Shown here one piece after another: positions 1-7,906 of a DNA stretch of 64,000 nt. This DNA is from Streptomyces sp. NBC_00568 (lineage in GTDB: Bacteria; Actinomycetota; Actinomycetes; Streptomycetales; Streptomycetaceae), in contig NZ_JAPENW010000001.1 of NCBI RefSeq assembly GCF_026341855.1, positions 1,674,001 to 1,738,000 of the forward strand. Direction: 5' to 3'. The notes beneath the pieces are model-generated. The model ran no database searches and was not told where the DNA came from. It was given only the letters and a program-made list of their open reading frames with translations. Both the position numbers and the translations under genes were made by a program. The first letter of the stretch is position 1. The number at the start of each line of letters is the position of its first letter.

Positions 1-1
1 G

Positions 2-454
2 GTGCGCGTCCCGCGTCGCCTCCAGGAACTGCGGCTGGCTCTGACCACGGCGACCGCGGAGCTCTCCCAGCTGCACGGCCGCTCACCGACGGTCCACGAG
101 CTGGCCGAGAAGCTGGCCATCTCGGAGGAGGAGGTCCTGGAGGGCCTGGAGTCCGCCAACGCGTACTCCACGCTGTCCCTGGACGTCCCCGACACGGACG
201 ACGAGTCCCCGGCCGTCGCGGACACCCTGGGCGCCGAGGACGAGGCGCTGGAGGGCGTCGAGTACCGGGAGTCCCTGAAGCCGCTCCTGGAGGACCTGCC
301 TCCTCGGGAGAAGCGGATCCTGCTGCTTCGCTTCTTCGGCAACATGACGCAGTCGCAGATCGCGCAGGAGGTCGGCATCTCGCAGATGCATGTCTCTCGG
401 CTGCTGGCCCGCACCCTGGCCCAGCTGCGGGAGAAGCTCCTCGTCGAGGAGTGA
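2..454 (+). CDS. sigH: RNA polymerase sigma factor, SigB/SigF family (5' end missing)
   Basis: C-terminal 150 residues of a SigB/SigF-type sigma factor that directs RNA polymerase to stress or developmental promoters. The frame is open to the window edge, so the gene starts upstream. Visible are region 3 (about residues 10-75) and region 4 (about 95-145), with LPPREKRILLLRFF followed by the helix-turn-helix SQIAQEVGISQMHVSRLL that contacts the -35 element. An acidic linker (DTDDESPAVADTLGAEDEAL) separates them. The family is normally controlled by an anti-sigma factor, none of which is in view. The symbol sigH is inferred from recalled similarity and from synteny with wblE 2 kb downstream, as in S. 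coelicolor; another SigF-family paralogue cannot be excluded. Confidence 0.85.
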   Translation: MRVPRRLQELRLALTTATAELSQLHGRSPTVHELAEKLAISEEEVLEGLESANAYSTLSLDVPDTDDESPAVADTLGAEDEALEGVEYRESLKPLLEDLPPREKRILLLRFFGNMTQSQIAQEVGISQMHVSRLLARTLAQLREKLLVEE

Positions 455-461
455 GACCCGC

Positions 462-914
462 CTACTTCTCGTCCTGTACGTCACCGCCGGGCCCTCGGAT
501 TCCGAGGGCCCGTGTCGTTGCCGGGTTCAGCAGCAGCACCAGGGCCGCCACCGCGACGGCCGCGAGGGCGATGCCGGCGGGGATCGCGACGCTGTCGGCC
601 TGGAGCAGGGTGTAGGCGACCGGCAGCGCCATGATCTGGGTGATGAGGGCCGGGCCCCGGCTCCAGCCGCGGCGCAGCAGCAGTCCGCGCGCGGCGAGCA
701 GCGGCAGCAGCGCGAGCACGATCAGCGTGACGCCGCCGGTGACGGCCTGCTGCCGGTTGTCGGGGTCGCCCGTGAGTCCGAGGACGAGGACGCAGACGCC
801 GCCCGCCACGAGGGCGGTCCCCTCCAGCGCGGCCAGCGCCGCCGCGGCGGTCAGCCGCCCGGGACGGGGTTCGGCGAGGGGGGCGTCGGGGGTGGGATTC
901 TGCTCACGGCTCAC
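462..914 (-). CDS. small integral membrane protein of unknown function
   Basis: About 150 residues with four predicted membrane helices: roughly LTAAAALAALEGTALVAGG, AVTGGVTLIVLALLPLLAAR, GPALITQIMALPVAYTLLQ and VAIPAGIALAAVAVAALVLL. A short Pro-rich N-terminus (SREQNPTPDAPL) precedes them. I place the start at the GTG at 914 because the residues upstream are Arg/Gly-rich and look non-coding; AGGA lies directly against this GTG, so ribosome-site support is weak, and an in-frame ATG at 998 is the alternative. It converges on the sigma-factor gene with only 7 bases between stop codons and is divergent from the lipid kinase. No family name can be given. Confidence 0.65.
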   Translation of the reverse strand: MSREQNPTPDAPLAEPRPGRLTAAAALAALEGTALVAGGVCVLVLGLTGDPDNRQQAVTGGVTLIVLALLPLLAARGLLLRRGWSRGPALITQIMALPVAYTLLQADSVAIPAGIALAAVAVAALVLLLNPATTRALGIRGPGGDVQDEK

Positions 915-1085
915 TCCTGAAGAGTAGCCGTCGGCTCCGGACCGCCGGGTGCCCCGGGGGCCGGGTACGGCCCGGTCCCAGGGCTCGCGCCGATCCATTT
1001 GCCGCGTCCCCGCTCACCCCGGACCTCTTACTCGATCCCTACCTCGGTCTGGGCCGAGTACCACCCAGTAGGTACGCTGCTTCGC

Positions 1086-2054
1086 ATGCGCGCACTTCTC
1101 GTGGTCAATCCGGCAGCAACCACCACAAGTGCGCGGACGCGTGACGTCTTGATCCACGCGCTGGCCAGTGAGATGAAGCTCGAGGCGGTCACCACCGAGT
1201 ACCGCGGGCACGCCCGGGACCTCGCCAGACAGGCCGCGGACAGCGACGAGATAGACCTGGTCGTGGCCCTCGGCGGGGACGGCACGGTCAACGAGGTCGT
1301 GAACGGTCTTCTCCACCGGGGCCCCGACCCGGAAAGCCTGCCCCGCCTCGCCGTGGTCCCCGGCGGTTCCACCAACGTCTTCGCCCGCGCCCTCGGCCTG
1401 CCGAACGACGCCGTGGAGGCGACCGGCGCCCTGCTGGACGCGCTGCGCGAGGAGCGCGAGCGCACGGTCGGCCTCGGCCTCGCCGCGGGGACTCCCGGCA
1501 CGGAGGACGGGGCCGTACCTTCCCGCTGGTTCACCTTCTGCGCCGGCCTCGGCTTCGACGCGGGGGTGGTGGGGCGGGTCGAGCAGCAGCGCGAACGCGG
1601 TCGGCGCTCCACCCATGCGCTGTATCTCCGCCAAGTGGTACGCCAGTTTTTGGACGAACCTCACCGCCGGCACGGAACGATCACCCTGGAGCGCCCCGGC
1701 GCGGACCCGGTCACCGATCTGGTCCTGTCCATCATCTGCAACACCGCGCCGTGGACGTTTCTCGGCAATCGTCCGGTGTACGCGGCGCCTAAGGCCTCGT
1801 TCGATACCGGACTCGACGTACTCGCCCTCAGCCGCATGTCGACGGCCTCGGTTGCCCGGTATGCCACCCAGTTGCTCACTTCGTCCCCCGAACGCGGCCC
1901 CCAGGGCAAGCACGCCGTCTCCCTGCATGACCTGACGGACTTCACCTTGCATTCGAAGGTGCCACTGCCCCTTCAGATGGACGGCGACCATCTCGGACTG
2001 CGTACTAGCGTGACGTTCACAGGCGTACGCCGTGCACTGCGTGTGATTGTGTGA
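1086..2054 (+). CDS. diacylglycerol kinase / lipid kinase family protein
   Basis: A 322-residue YegS/DagK-type lipid kinase that would transfer phosphate from ATP to diacylglycerol or a related lipid at the inner membrane face. The start MRALLVVNPA is the usual first strand of the catalytic domain. The nucleotide loop GGDGT is at residues 63-67 and the second signature GGSTN at 93-97. Length is normal and there is no transmembrane helix. The ATG at 1086 is preferred to an in-frame start at 999 because the extra 29 residues do not belong to the fold. It is followed by a 318-base gap with the wblE promoter region. The true lipid substrate is not predictable from sequence. Confidence 0.88.
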   Translation: MRALLVVNPAATTTSARTRDVLIHALASEMKLEAVTTEYRGHARDLARQAADSDEIDLVVALGGDGTVNEVVNGLLHRGPDPESLPRLAVVPGGSTNVFARALGLPNDAVEATGALLDALREERERTVGLGLAAGTPGTEDGAVPSRWFTFCAGLGFDAGVVGRVEQQRERGRRSTHALYLRQVVRQFLDEPHRRHGTITLERPGADPVTDLVLSIICNTAPWTFLGNRPVYAAPKASFDTGLDVLALSRMSTASVARYATQLLTSSPERGPQGKHAVSLHDLTDFTLHSKVPLPLQMDGDHLGLRTSVTFTGVRRALRVIV

Positions 2055-2372
2055 GCGGAAGGGGCCAAAATCCTTTCACTCGAACGTTTAGGCCAGGGTC
2101 CACCCCATGGAAGTACGGCTGTGACTCAGCCGACACCGAGGAATCAAAAAAAACTTTCCGGAAGGGGTTGTATCCGCCGCTGAGGTTTGCGAGTCTCTAC
2201 GTGGCGCTCGGGACGGCCCGCAACATCGGCCCCACAGAGCACCGGAACCCCTCCTCAAAACACAGGACCACACCAGTCCGTCTGGTTGTCGGCCCTTCAC
2301 TTGTTGAGGGATTCGTGAAAGCGTTCACATTCACAAGCAACGTGCATGTAATACCAAGGAGAGGTAGCAGCC
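2055..2372 (+). promoter_or_regulatory. wblE upstream region
   Basis: These 318 bases hold no gene. They are less GC-rich than their surroundings, with an A-run near 2146-2154 and AT-rich patches near 2325-2355, as expected for a promoter. An AAGGAGAGG ribosome site lies at about 2357-2365, just before the wblE ATG. I could not choose a convincing -35/-10 pair by eye. Confidence 0.5.
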
Positions 2373-2630
2373 ATGGACTGGCGTCACAACGCCGTTTGCC
2401 GCGAGGAAGACCCCGAGCTCTTCTTCCCCATCGGCAACACCGGTCCTGCGCTGCTGCAGATCGAGGAAGCCAAGGCCGTCTGCCGCCGCTGCCCCGTCAT
2501 GGAGCAGTGCCTGCAGTGGGCGCTCGAGTCCGGCCAGGACTCCGGCGTCTGGGGTGGCCTCAGCGAGGACGAGCGCCGCGCAATGAAGCGCCGTGCCGCC
2601 CGCAACCGAGCTCGTCAGGCCACCGCCTGA
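2373..2630 (+). CDS. wblE: WhiB-family iron-sulfur regulator WblE (WhiB1 type)
   Basis: An 85-residue WhiB-like protein. The four cluster cysteines are C9, C37, C40 and C46, followed by the G[VI]WGG turn (GVWGG, 58-62) and a basic tail (KRRAARNRARQ) used for DNA contact. The sequence closely matches the recalled M. tuberculosis WhiB1 start (MDWRH.AVC..EDPELFFP), which makes it the WblE type, the near-universal actinobacterial member. WhiB1 proteins carry a nitric-oxide-sensitive 4Fe-4S cluster and bind region 4 of the principal sigma factor; the same role is inferred here. It is monocistronic, with its own upstream region and a hairpin terminator at 2741. Confidence 0.95.
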   Translation: MDWRHNAVCREEDPELFFPIGNTGPALLQIEEAKAVCRRCPVMEQCLQWALESGQDSGVWGGLSEDERRAMKRRAARNRARQATA

Positions 2631-2740
2631 CGTTCCACCCCGCACGAGCCTGAGCTTGGCGGCGCGTACAGCGAGTACGCAACTCCCGCCCCCGAGCCGC
2701 AGCGCGCAGTACCCCGATGCGCTTGATGCAACGAGCTTTC

Positions 2741-2768
2741 AGCCCCGGACCACCTGTGGTCCGGGGCT
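2741..2768 (+). terminator. wblE transcription terminator hairpin
   Basis: A 13-base perfect inverted repeat (AGCCCCGGACCAC / GTGGTCCGGGGCT) lies 110 bases after wblE, followed by a short T-containing stretch. The formal loop is only two bases, so the innermost pairs must open. Confidence 0.75.
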
Positions 2769-2907
2769 CATTGCTGTTCGCGTCCGGTGTCCGGCGCTCC
2801 TGGCGCCCGACGTCGGTCACGGAGAGTGACGGGCGCTCATGGGCATCGACTGCCCCTGCCCGTCGGCCACTTGTGCGGGTATTTGTCCGGATGCCTGTCC
2901 GGGCCTG

Positions 2908-4374
2908 CTACTTGGGTACGACCACCGGGATGTCCAGGAGCACCTGGGTGCCGCGCTCCGGAGCGGCCACCATGTCGAAGGTGCCGCCCAACTCGCCCTC
3001 CACCAGCGTCCGTACGATCTGCAGGCCGAGGTTGCCCGAGCGGTGCGGGTCGAAGCCCTCGGGCAGTCCGACCCCGTCGTCCTGGACGGTGACCAGCAGG
3101 CGGGCGTCCTTGGAGGTGCCGCCGCGCACCGCGGAGACCTCGACGGTGCCCCGGTCACCCTCGCGGAAGCCGTGCTCCAGCGCGTTCTGGAGGATCTCGG
3201 TGAGGACCATGGAGAGCGGGGTCGCGACCTCGGCGTCCAGGATGCCGAAGCGTCCGGTGCGCCGGCCGGTGACCTTGCCGGGTGAGATCTCGGCGACCAT
3301 GGCGAGCACCCGGTCGGCGATCTCGTCGAACTCCACCCGCTCGTCCAGGTTCTGGGAGAGCGTCTCGTGCACGATCGCGATCGAACCGACCCGGCGCACG
3401 GCTTCCTCCAGGGCTTCCCGGCCGCGGTCCGAGTCGATGCGGCGGGCCTGGAGCCGCAGCAGGGCCGCCACCGTCTGGAGGTTGTTCTTCACCCGGTGGT
3501 GGATCTCCCGGATGGTGGCGTCCTTGGTGATCAACTCGCGCTCGCGGCGGCGCAGTTCGGTGACGTCACGGAGCAGGACCAGGGAACCGACCCGGGTCCC
3601 CTTGGGCTTGAGCGGGATCGCGCGCAGCTGGATCACGCCCTCGGCGCTCTCGATCTCGAACTCGCGGGGCGCCCAGCCGCTGGCGACCTTGGACAGCGCC
3701 TCGTCGACCGGACCCCGGGACGGGGCGAGTTCGGCGGTCGTGGAGCCGAGGTTGCAGCCCACCAGGTCGGCGGCCAGGCCCAGCCGGTGGTACGCGGAGA
3801 GCGCGTTCGGTGAGGCGTACTGGACGACGCCGTCCGCGTCGAGGCGGATCAGTCCGTCGCCGACCCGCGGCGAGGCGTCCATGTCGACCTGCTGGTCGGG
3901 GAACGGGAAGGTGCCGGCGGCGATCATCTGCGCGAGGTCGGAGGCGCTCTGCAGATACGTCAGTTCGAGGCGGCTCGGGGTGCGCACCGTGAGCAGGTTG
4001 GTGTTGCGGGCGATGACACCGAGGACACGGCCCTCGCGGCGCACGGGAATGGACTCGACCCGGACCGGGACCTCCTCGCGCCACTCGGGGTCGCCCTCGC
4101 GCACGATCCGGCCCTCGTCGAGCGCCGCGTCCAGCAGGGGGCGGCGGCCGCGCGGGACGAGATGGCCGACCATGTCGTCCTGATACGAGGTGGGCCCCGT
4201 GTTGGGGCGCATCTGCGCGACCGAGACATAGCGGGTGCCGTCGCGCGTGGGAACCCACAGCACGAGGTCGGCGAAGGAGAGGTCGGAGAGCAACTGCCAC
4301 TCCGAGACCAGCAGATGCAGCCACTCGAGATCGGAATCACCGAGGGCGGTGTGCTGGCGTACGAGGTCGTTCAT
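2908..4374 (-). CDS. PdtaS-type sensor histidine kinase (GAF-PAS-HisKA_2)
   Basis: A 488-residue soluble sensor kinase. The N-terminal ~150 residues resemble a GAF sensor, a PAS domain follows (about 180-280), then a HisKA_2 dimerization domain with the phospho-acceptor motif IHHRVKNNLQT near residue 295, and a C-terminal HATPase with N-box LTEILQNALEHGF and G-box DDGVGLPEG. There is no membrane segment. This architecture is that of mycobacterial PdtaS, which phosphorylates the RNA-binding ANTAR regulator PdtaR; no ANTAR gene is in this window, so it is an orphan kinase locally. The ATG at 4374 (MNDLVRQHT) is preferred; a GTG three codons upstream is possible, and neither has a strong ribosome site. 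Confidence 0.88.
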   Translation of the reverse strand: MNDLVRQHTALGDSDLEWLHLLVSEWQLLSDLSFADLVLWVPTRDGTRYVSVAQMRPNTGPTSYQDDMVGHLVPRGRRPLLDAALDEGRIVREGDPEWREEVPVRVESIPVRREGRVLGVIARNTNLLTVRTPSRLELTYLQSASDLAQMIAAGTFPFPDQQVDMDASPRVGDGLIRLDADGVVQYASPNALSAYHRLGLAADLVGCNLGSTTAELAPSRGPVDEALSKVASGWAPREFEIESAEGVIQLRAIPLKPKGTRVGSLVLLRDVTELRRRERELITKDATIREIHHRVKNNLQTVAALLRLQARRIDSDRGREALEEAVRRVGSIAIVHETLSQNLDERVEFDEIADRVLAMVAEISPGKVTGRRTGRFGILDAEVATPLSMVLTEILQNALEHGFREGDRGTVEVSAVRGGTSKDARLLVTVQDDGVGLPEGFDPHRSGNLGLQIVRTLVEGELGGTFDMVAAPERGTQVLLDIPVVVPK

Positions 4375-4665
4375 GGAGGGCACGTGTGCGAGCGTACCCG
4401 GCGGATCCGACAGGTCCCGAAATCAGCCACCCGTGCGGGTCCCCCAGGGGCGCCGCAGGGCGCCGGAAACACCCGCGGGCCGCGGCGCCTGGGAGGGACC
4501 CTCAACCCTCCCGGCACCGCAGCCCGGAGCAACATCGGCCGTGGGGTGTGCGGTCCCGGTCGGCCGAAGAGAGGAGCCGGAGCAGTCAGGGCAGAGAGCG
4601 CCGGTTCCTCGGTCCGCCTTCCTGTGCGGGGAAGACGGAGGCTTGTTCAGTTTCTCAAAGCATTG

Positions 4666-4677
4666 TGGACTAGACCA
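4666..4677. promoter_or_regulatory. DasR-responsive element (dre), distal nagB site
   Basis: TGGACTAGACCA differs in one base from the palindromic dre core TGGTCTAGACCA. It lies about 310 bases before the nagB start. With the proximal box it could allow looping or cooperative DasR binding. DasR releases DNA when it binds glucosamine-6-phosphate, the substrate of NagB. Confidence 0.65.
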
Positions 4678-4903
4678 CGGTCCTGCGTCCATGTGTCCGC
4701 AGCCCGTGCGCCCGCTGGTGTTCTTTGTTGTCCGCTTATCCAACACCAGAAGCACCCATCAGACTATCCCGCTTCGGTTCCTGAACGGGCGGAGTTGCCG
4801 GATGAGCGCGTCCGGGGCGGTCCGGACGCGCGGGCCCCCTGCTCGGGGAGTGCAATGGAAGCGCGCACTGGCCCGCCGGGGCGACGGAAGGGTGACGCTC
4901 TGC

Positions 4904-4922
4904 TAGATTGGTCTATACCACA
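4904..4922 (+). promoter_or_regulatory. nagB -10 region overlapped by a DasR box
   Basis: A -10-like TAGATT (4904-4909) runs straight into the dre core TGGTCTATACCA (4909-4920), which has one mismatch to the consensus. DasR bound here would occlude the promoter directly. No clear -35 hexamer is visible at standard spacing. Confidence 0.75.
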
Positions 4923-4980
4923 TGCCCTTCGGGTTCCAGTTGAGTCCCCTGAGTCCCCTCTCCAGATCGGCAGGCCCAGC

Positions 4981-5766
4981 GTGGAAGTTGTCATCGTCCC
5001 GGACGCCAAGGCGGGCGGCGAGCTGATCGCCGAGGCCATGGCGGAACTGCTCAGGCGCAAGCCCGACGCCCTGCTCGGCGTGGCCACCGGCTCGACGCCG
5101 CTGCCCATCTACGAGGCGCTGGCGGCCCGAGTGGGTTCCGGCGCCGTGGACGCCTCGGGGGCGCGCATCGCGCAGCTCGACGAGTACGTGGGGCTGCCGG
5201 CCGAGCACCCCGAGTCCTACCGCTCCGTGCTGCGCCGTGAGGTGCTGGAGCCGCTGGGTCTCGGCATGGACGCGTTCATGGGGCCCGACGGCACCGCGAC
5301 GGACGTCCAGGCCGCGTGCGAGGCGTACGACAAGGCGCTGACCGCCGCCGGCGGCGTCGACCTCCAGTTGCTGGGGATCGGGACGGACGGGCACATCGGC
5401 TTCAACGAGCCGTGCTCCTCGCTCGCCTCGCGGACCCGGATCAAGACGCTGACCGAGCAGACCCGCGTGGACAACGCCCGGTTCTTCGACGGCGACATCG
5501 AGCAGGTCCCGCACCACGTCATCACGCAGGGCATCGGCACGATCCTGGAGGCGCGGCACCTGGTGCTGCTCGCGACCGGGGAGGGCAAGGCGGACGCCGT
5601 GGCGGCGACGGTCGAGGGGCCGGTCGCGGCGATCTGCCCGGCGTCGGCGTTGCAGTTGCACCCGCACGCGACCGTGGTCGTCGACGACGCCGCCGCGTCC
5701 AAGCTGAAGCTCGGGGACTACTTCCGCCACACGTTCGCCGCCAAGCCGGACTGGCAGGGCATCTAG
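4981..5766 (+). CDS. nagB: glucosamine-6-phosphate deaminase
   Basis: A 261-residue NagB: converts glucosamine-6-phosphate to fructose-6-phosphate and ammonia, feeding chitin-derived aminosugar into glycolysis. Length fits the family (E. coli 266). Visible motifs are the phosphate loop GVATGSTP, LDEYVGL with the general-base aspartate, and GTDGHIGFNEP with the catalytic Asp, His and Glu. The GTG at 4981 (MEVVIVPDAKAGGEL) is the family's N-terminus; the longer open frame upstream is non-coding and holds the promoter. Control by DasR is inferred from two dre boxes, closing a feedback loop because the substrate of this enzyme is the DasR inducer. It converges on the GH3 gene with a shared terminator between. 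Confidence 0.96.
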   Translation: MEVVIVPDAKAGGELIAEAMAELLRRKPDALLGVATGSTPLPIYEALAARVGSGAVDASGARIAQLDEYVGLPAEHPESYRSVLRREVLEPLGLGMDAFMGPDGTATDVQAACEAYDKALTAAGGVDLQLLGIGTDGHIGFNEPCSSLASRTRIKTLTEQTRVDNARFFDGDIEQVPHHVITQGIGTILEARHLVLLATGEGKADAVAATVEGPVAAICPASALQLHPHATVVVDDAAASKLKLGDYFRHTFAAKPDWQGI

Positions 5767-6101
5767 GACAGCTCCTGGCCCCTGCGGTCACCCGGCCCGC
5801 GCCCCGCCTCCCTGGCGGCGCCGGGCCGCAGCGGGCCGCACCGGGCCACACGGGGCCACACGGGTCGTGCCCAGGGTCGCGGCCCGCGCCCGGCCCCCTG
5901 GCCGCGCCGGCCGCACGGATCATGCCCGGGCTTCGCGGATCGCGCCCGGCCTCCCTGTCCGCCCTTGTCCGCCCCTGTCCGCACCGGGCCGCACCGGGCC
6001 GCACCGGGCCACCCTGACCGCGCCGGGCCGCACTGATCGCGCCCGGGCCTCGCGGTCCGGCGTCACGGTCCGGCGCCGCGAGCGCGCCCCCGAGCGGTGA
6101 A
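5767..6101. repeat. GC-rich repetitive intergenic spacer
   Basis: No gene is supported here. The spacer is made of imperfect CCGGGCCGCAC-type repeats, including three exact tandem copies of GCACCGGGCC at 5981-6010 and many looser copies on either side. Long open frames on the minus strand are Arg/Pro/Gly translations of these repeats and are not credible proteins. Confidence 0.7.
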
Positions 6102-6145
6102 CGCACGGATGCCGGGCCTCCCCAGGGAGGCCCGGCATCCGTGCG
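6102..6145. terminator. bidirectional terminator between nagB and the GH3 gene
   Basis: A perfect 20-bp stem (6102-6121 with 6126-6145) and a 4-base CCAG loop. It sits between two convergent genes, 22 bases from the GH3 stop codon, and can end transcription from both sides. Confidence 0.88.
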
Positions 6146-6166
6146 TGTGGCCCGACGGGCGGTCCG

Positions 6167-7897
6167 CTACTCCCCCGCGATGACCTCCGCCGCCGCCTGG
6201 CCGCACACCCGCGCGGCGCCGTGGGTGGCGATGTGCAGGGCGCCCCGGGGCGCCGACTGGGGAACACCCATCTCGACCACCACGGTGTCGGGGCGGGACG
6301 CGAGAAGCGTGTCGAGGGCCGCCGCCATCCAGGGATGGCGGTGTTCGTCGCGGACGACCGCGACGAGGGGCCGCTCGCCCGCGGCGGCGAGGGCCGAGGA
6401 GCCCGCGTCCTCGCCGGTGAAGCTGCCGGTCTCCGTGCCGGGAAGCAGCCGGGCCAGCTCGGCGGCCACACCCCAGGGGGTCTCGTCACCGACGGCGATG
6501 TTCGCGACCGGGGTGAGCGCGGCGACGAAGGGGGCGCCGGTGAGCGGGGTGTACGACGCCGAGCGGGTCACGGTGAGCGCGCGCCGGGCGGCGACCAGGC
6601 CGACATCGACGGCTCCGCCCGTACCGTTCGAGCCGGCCGTACGGAGCGAGCCGCCCGAGCCGTTCGAAGCGTTCGAACCGACCGTGCCGTTCGAGCCACC
6701 CGTGGCGTTCGAAGCGTTCGAACCGTTCAAGCCATTCATGTCGTGCGCGCCGGGGGCGGTGGCGCTCCCGCCGGTCACCACGGCGCGCGGCGCGGCCGCG
6801 ATGGTTCCGTCCGCGGTCCCGGCCGCCGAGGCGGAGGCGGCCGTGGCGGTCCCGGAGGCCGCGGAGGCCGCGGCCGTCCACTCGGCCAGCGCCCGCACCC
6901 GGTTCGCCGCGTCCGCGAGGCGTTCCTCGGGGAGTTCGCCGGCACGGACGGCGGAGACCAGGGCGTCGCGGAGACGGCGCACGGTGTCGTCGTCCGCCAG
7001 TCCGCCGCCGACGCAGATGGCGTCCGCTCCGGCCGCGATGGCCAGCACGCTGCCCCGCTCGATGCCGTACGTCGCGGAGATGGCCTGCATCTCCATGCCG
7101 TCGGTGACGATGAGACCGTCGTAGCCGAGTTCCTCGCGCAGCAGGCCCGTGAGGATGCGGCGGGAGAGGGTGGCCGGGCGGTCCGGGTCCAGCGCCGGGA
7201 CGAGGATGTGCGCGCTCATCACGGCACGGCTGCCCGCGGCGATGGCGGCCCGGAACGGGACGAGCTCGCGCGACTGGAGGACCGACAGGTCCGCGTCGAT
7301 GCGGGGCAGGGCGTGGTGGGAGTCCACCGCGGTGTCCCCGTGGCCCGGGAAGTGCTTGGTGCAGGCGGCCACGCCGGCGGCCTGGAGGCCGGTGACGTAG
7401 GCGGCCGTGTGCCGGGCCACCAGGTCGGTGTCGGCGCCGAAGGACCGTACGCCGATGACCGGGTTGGAGGGGTTGGAGTTCACGTCGGCGGACGGCGCCC
7501 AGTTGAGGTTCACCCCGCACGCGGCCAGCCGGCGGCCGAGTTCACGGGCGACGTCCTCGGTGAGCGACACGTCGTCGACGGCGCCCAGCGCGTGGTTGCC
7601 CGGGAAGGACGAACCGGTGCGCACCTCCAGGCGGGTGACGTCGCCGCCCTCCTCGTCGATGGCGACGAGGACATCGTCGCGTTCGACGCGCAACTGGGCT
7701 GTCAGGGCGGCCAGTTGATCGGGCGAGGCGATGTTGCGGCCGAACAGGCCGACGGAGGCGAGGCCTTCACCGAGGCGGCGGAGCAGCCAGTCCGGCGCCG
7801 TGGTCCCGGTGAATCCGGGCTGGAGCACGGTGAGGGCGTCGCGCGTCAGGCCATCCTTTGAATTGGACGCAGTGGTACCACTGGCGAATGTCGTCAT
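6167..7897 (-). CDS. GH3 family beta-N-acetylhexosaminidase (NagZ-like)
   Basis: A 576-residue glycoside hydrolase family 3 protein. The N-terminal barrel (about residues 20-340) has the NagZ signature KHFPGHGDT followed by DSHHALP, whose histidine is the acid/base of NagZ enzymes, and the nucleophile loop VTDGMEM. A second domain follows after about residue 440. Cytoplasmic action on imported chitobiose, giving GlcNAc, is inferred because no signal peptide is present and the gene directly follows dasC (9 bases). Between the domains is an Ala, then Gly/Asn/Ser-rich linker of about 100 residues encoded by repeated TTCGAA-containing DNA. No Shine-Dalgarno is visible at the ATG at 7897, suggesting translational coupling to dasC. 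Confidence 0.88.
   Translation of the reverse strand: MTTFASGTTASNSKDGLTRDALTVLQPGFTGTTAPDWLLRRLGEGLASVGLFGRNIASPDQLAALTAQLRVERDDVLVAIDEEGGDVTRLEVRTGSSFPGNHALGAVDDVSLTEDVARELGRRLAACGVNLNWAPSADVNSNPSNPVIGVRSFGADTDLVARHTAAYVTGLQAAGVAACTKHFPGHGDTAVDSHHALPRIDADLSVLQSRELVPFRAAIAAGSRAVMSAHILVPALDPDRPATLSRRILTGLLREELGYDGLIVTDGMEMQAISATYGIERGSVLAIAAGADAICVGGGLADDDTVRRLRDALVSAVRAGELPEERLADAANRVRALAEWTAAASAASGTATAASASAAGTADGTIAAAPRAVVTGGSATAPGAHDMNGLNGSNASNATGGSNGTVGSNASNGSGGSLRTAGSNGTGGAVDVGLVAARRALTVTRSASYTPLTGAPFVAALTPVANIAVGDETPWGVAAELARLLPGTETGSFTGEDAGSSALAAAGERPLVAVVRDEHRHPWMAAALDTLLASRPDTVVVEMGVPQSAPRGALHIATHGAARVCGQAAAEVIAGE
6595..6740. repeat. GTTCGAA-type repeats inside the GH3 gene
   Basis: Short imperfect repeats around the palindrome TTCGAA (for example CCGTTCGAGCC, GCGTTCGAAGCGTTCGAACC) encode the GSNASN/GSNGT-rich interdomain linker. 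They stay in frame as triplet multiples. Such tracts change length by slippage, so linker length should vary among strains. Confidence 0.7.
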
Positions 7898-7906
7898 CGG
7901 GAGGCG

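Larger units (their letters stand above)
4375..4980. other. 606-base region between the sensor kinase and nagB
   Basis: No gene seen. It carries the divergent promoters of the kinase and nagB. Two DasR-box-like palindromes (4666 and 4909) lie in its nagB-proximal half. The segment at about 4640-4770 is visibly less GC-rich than the flanks. Confidence 0.6.

Noticed and set aside
4162..4980. N-terminal extension of nagB
   Set aside because: The open frame upstream contains the DasR boxes and is compositionally non-coding; the GTG at 4981 gives the full family length.
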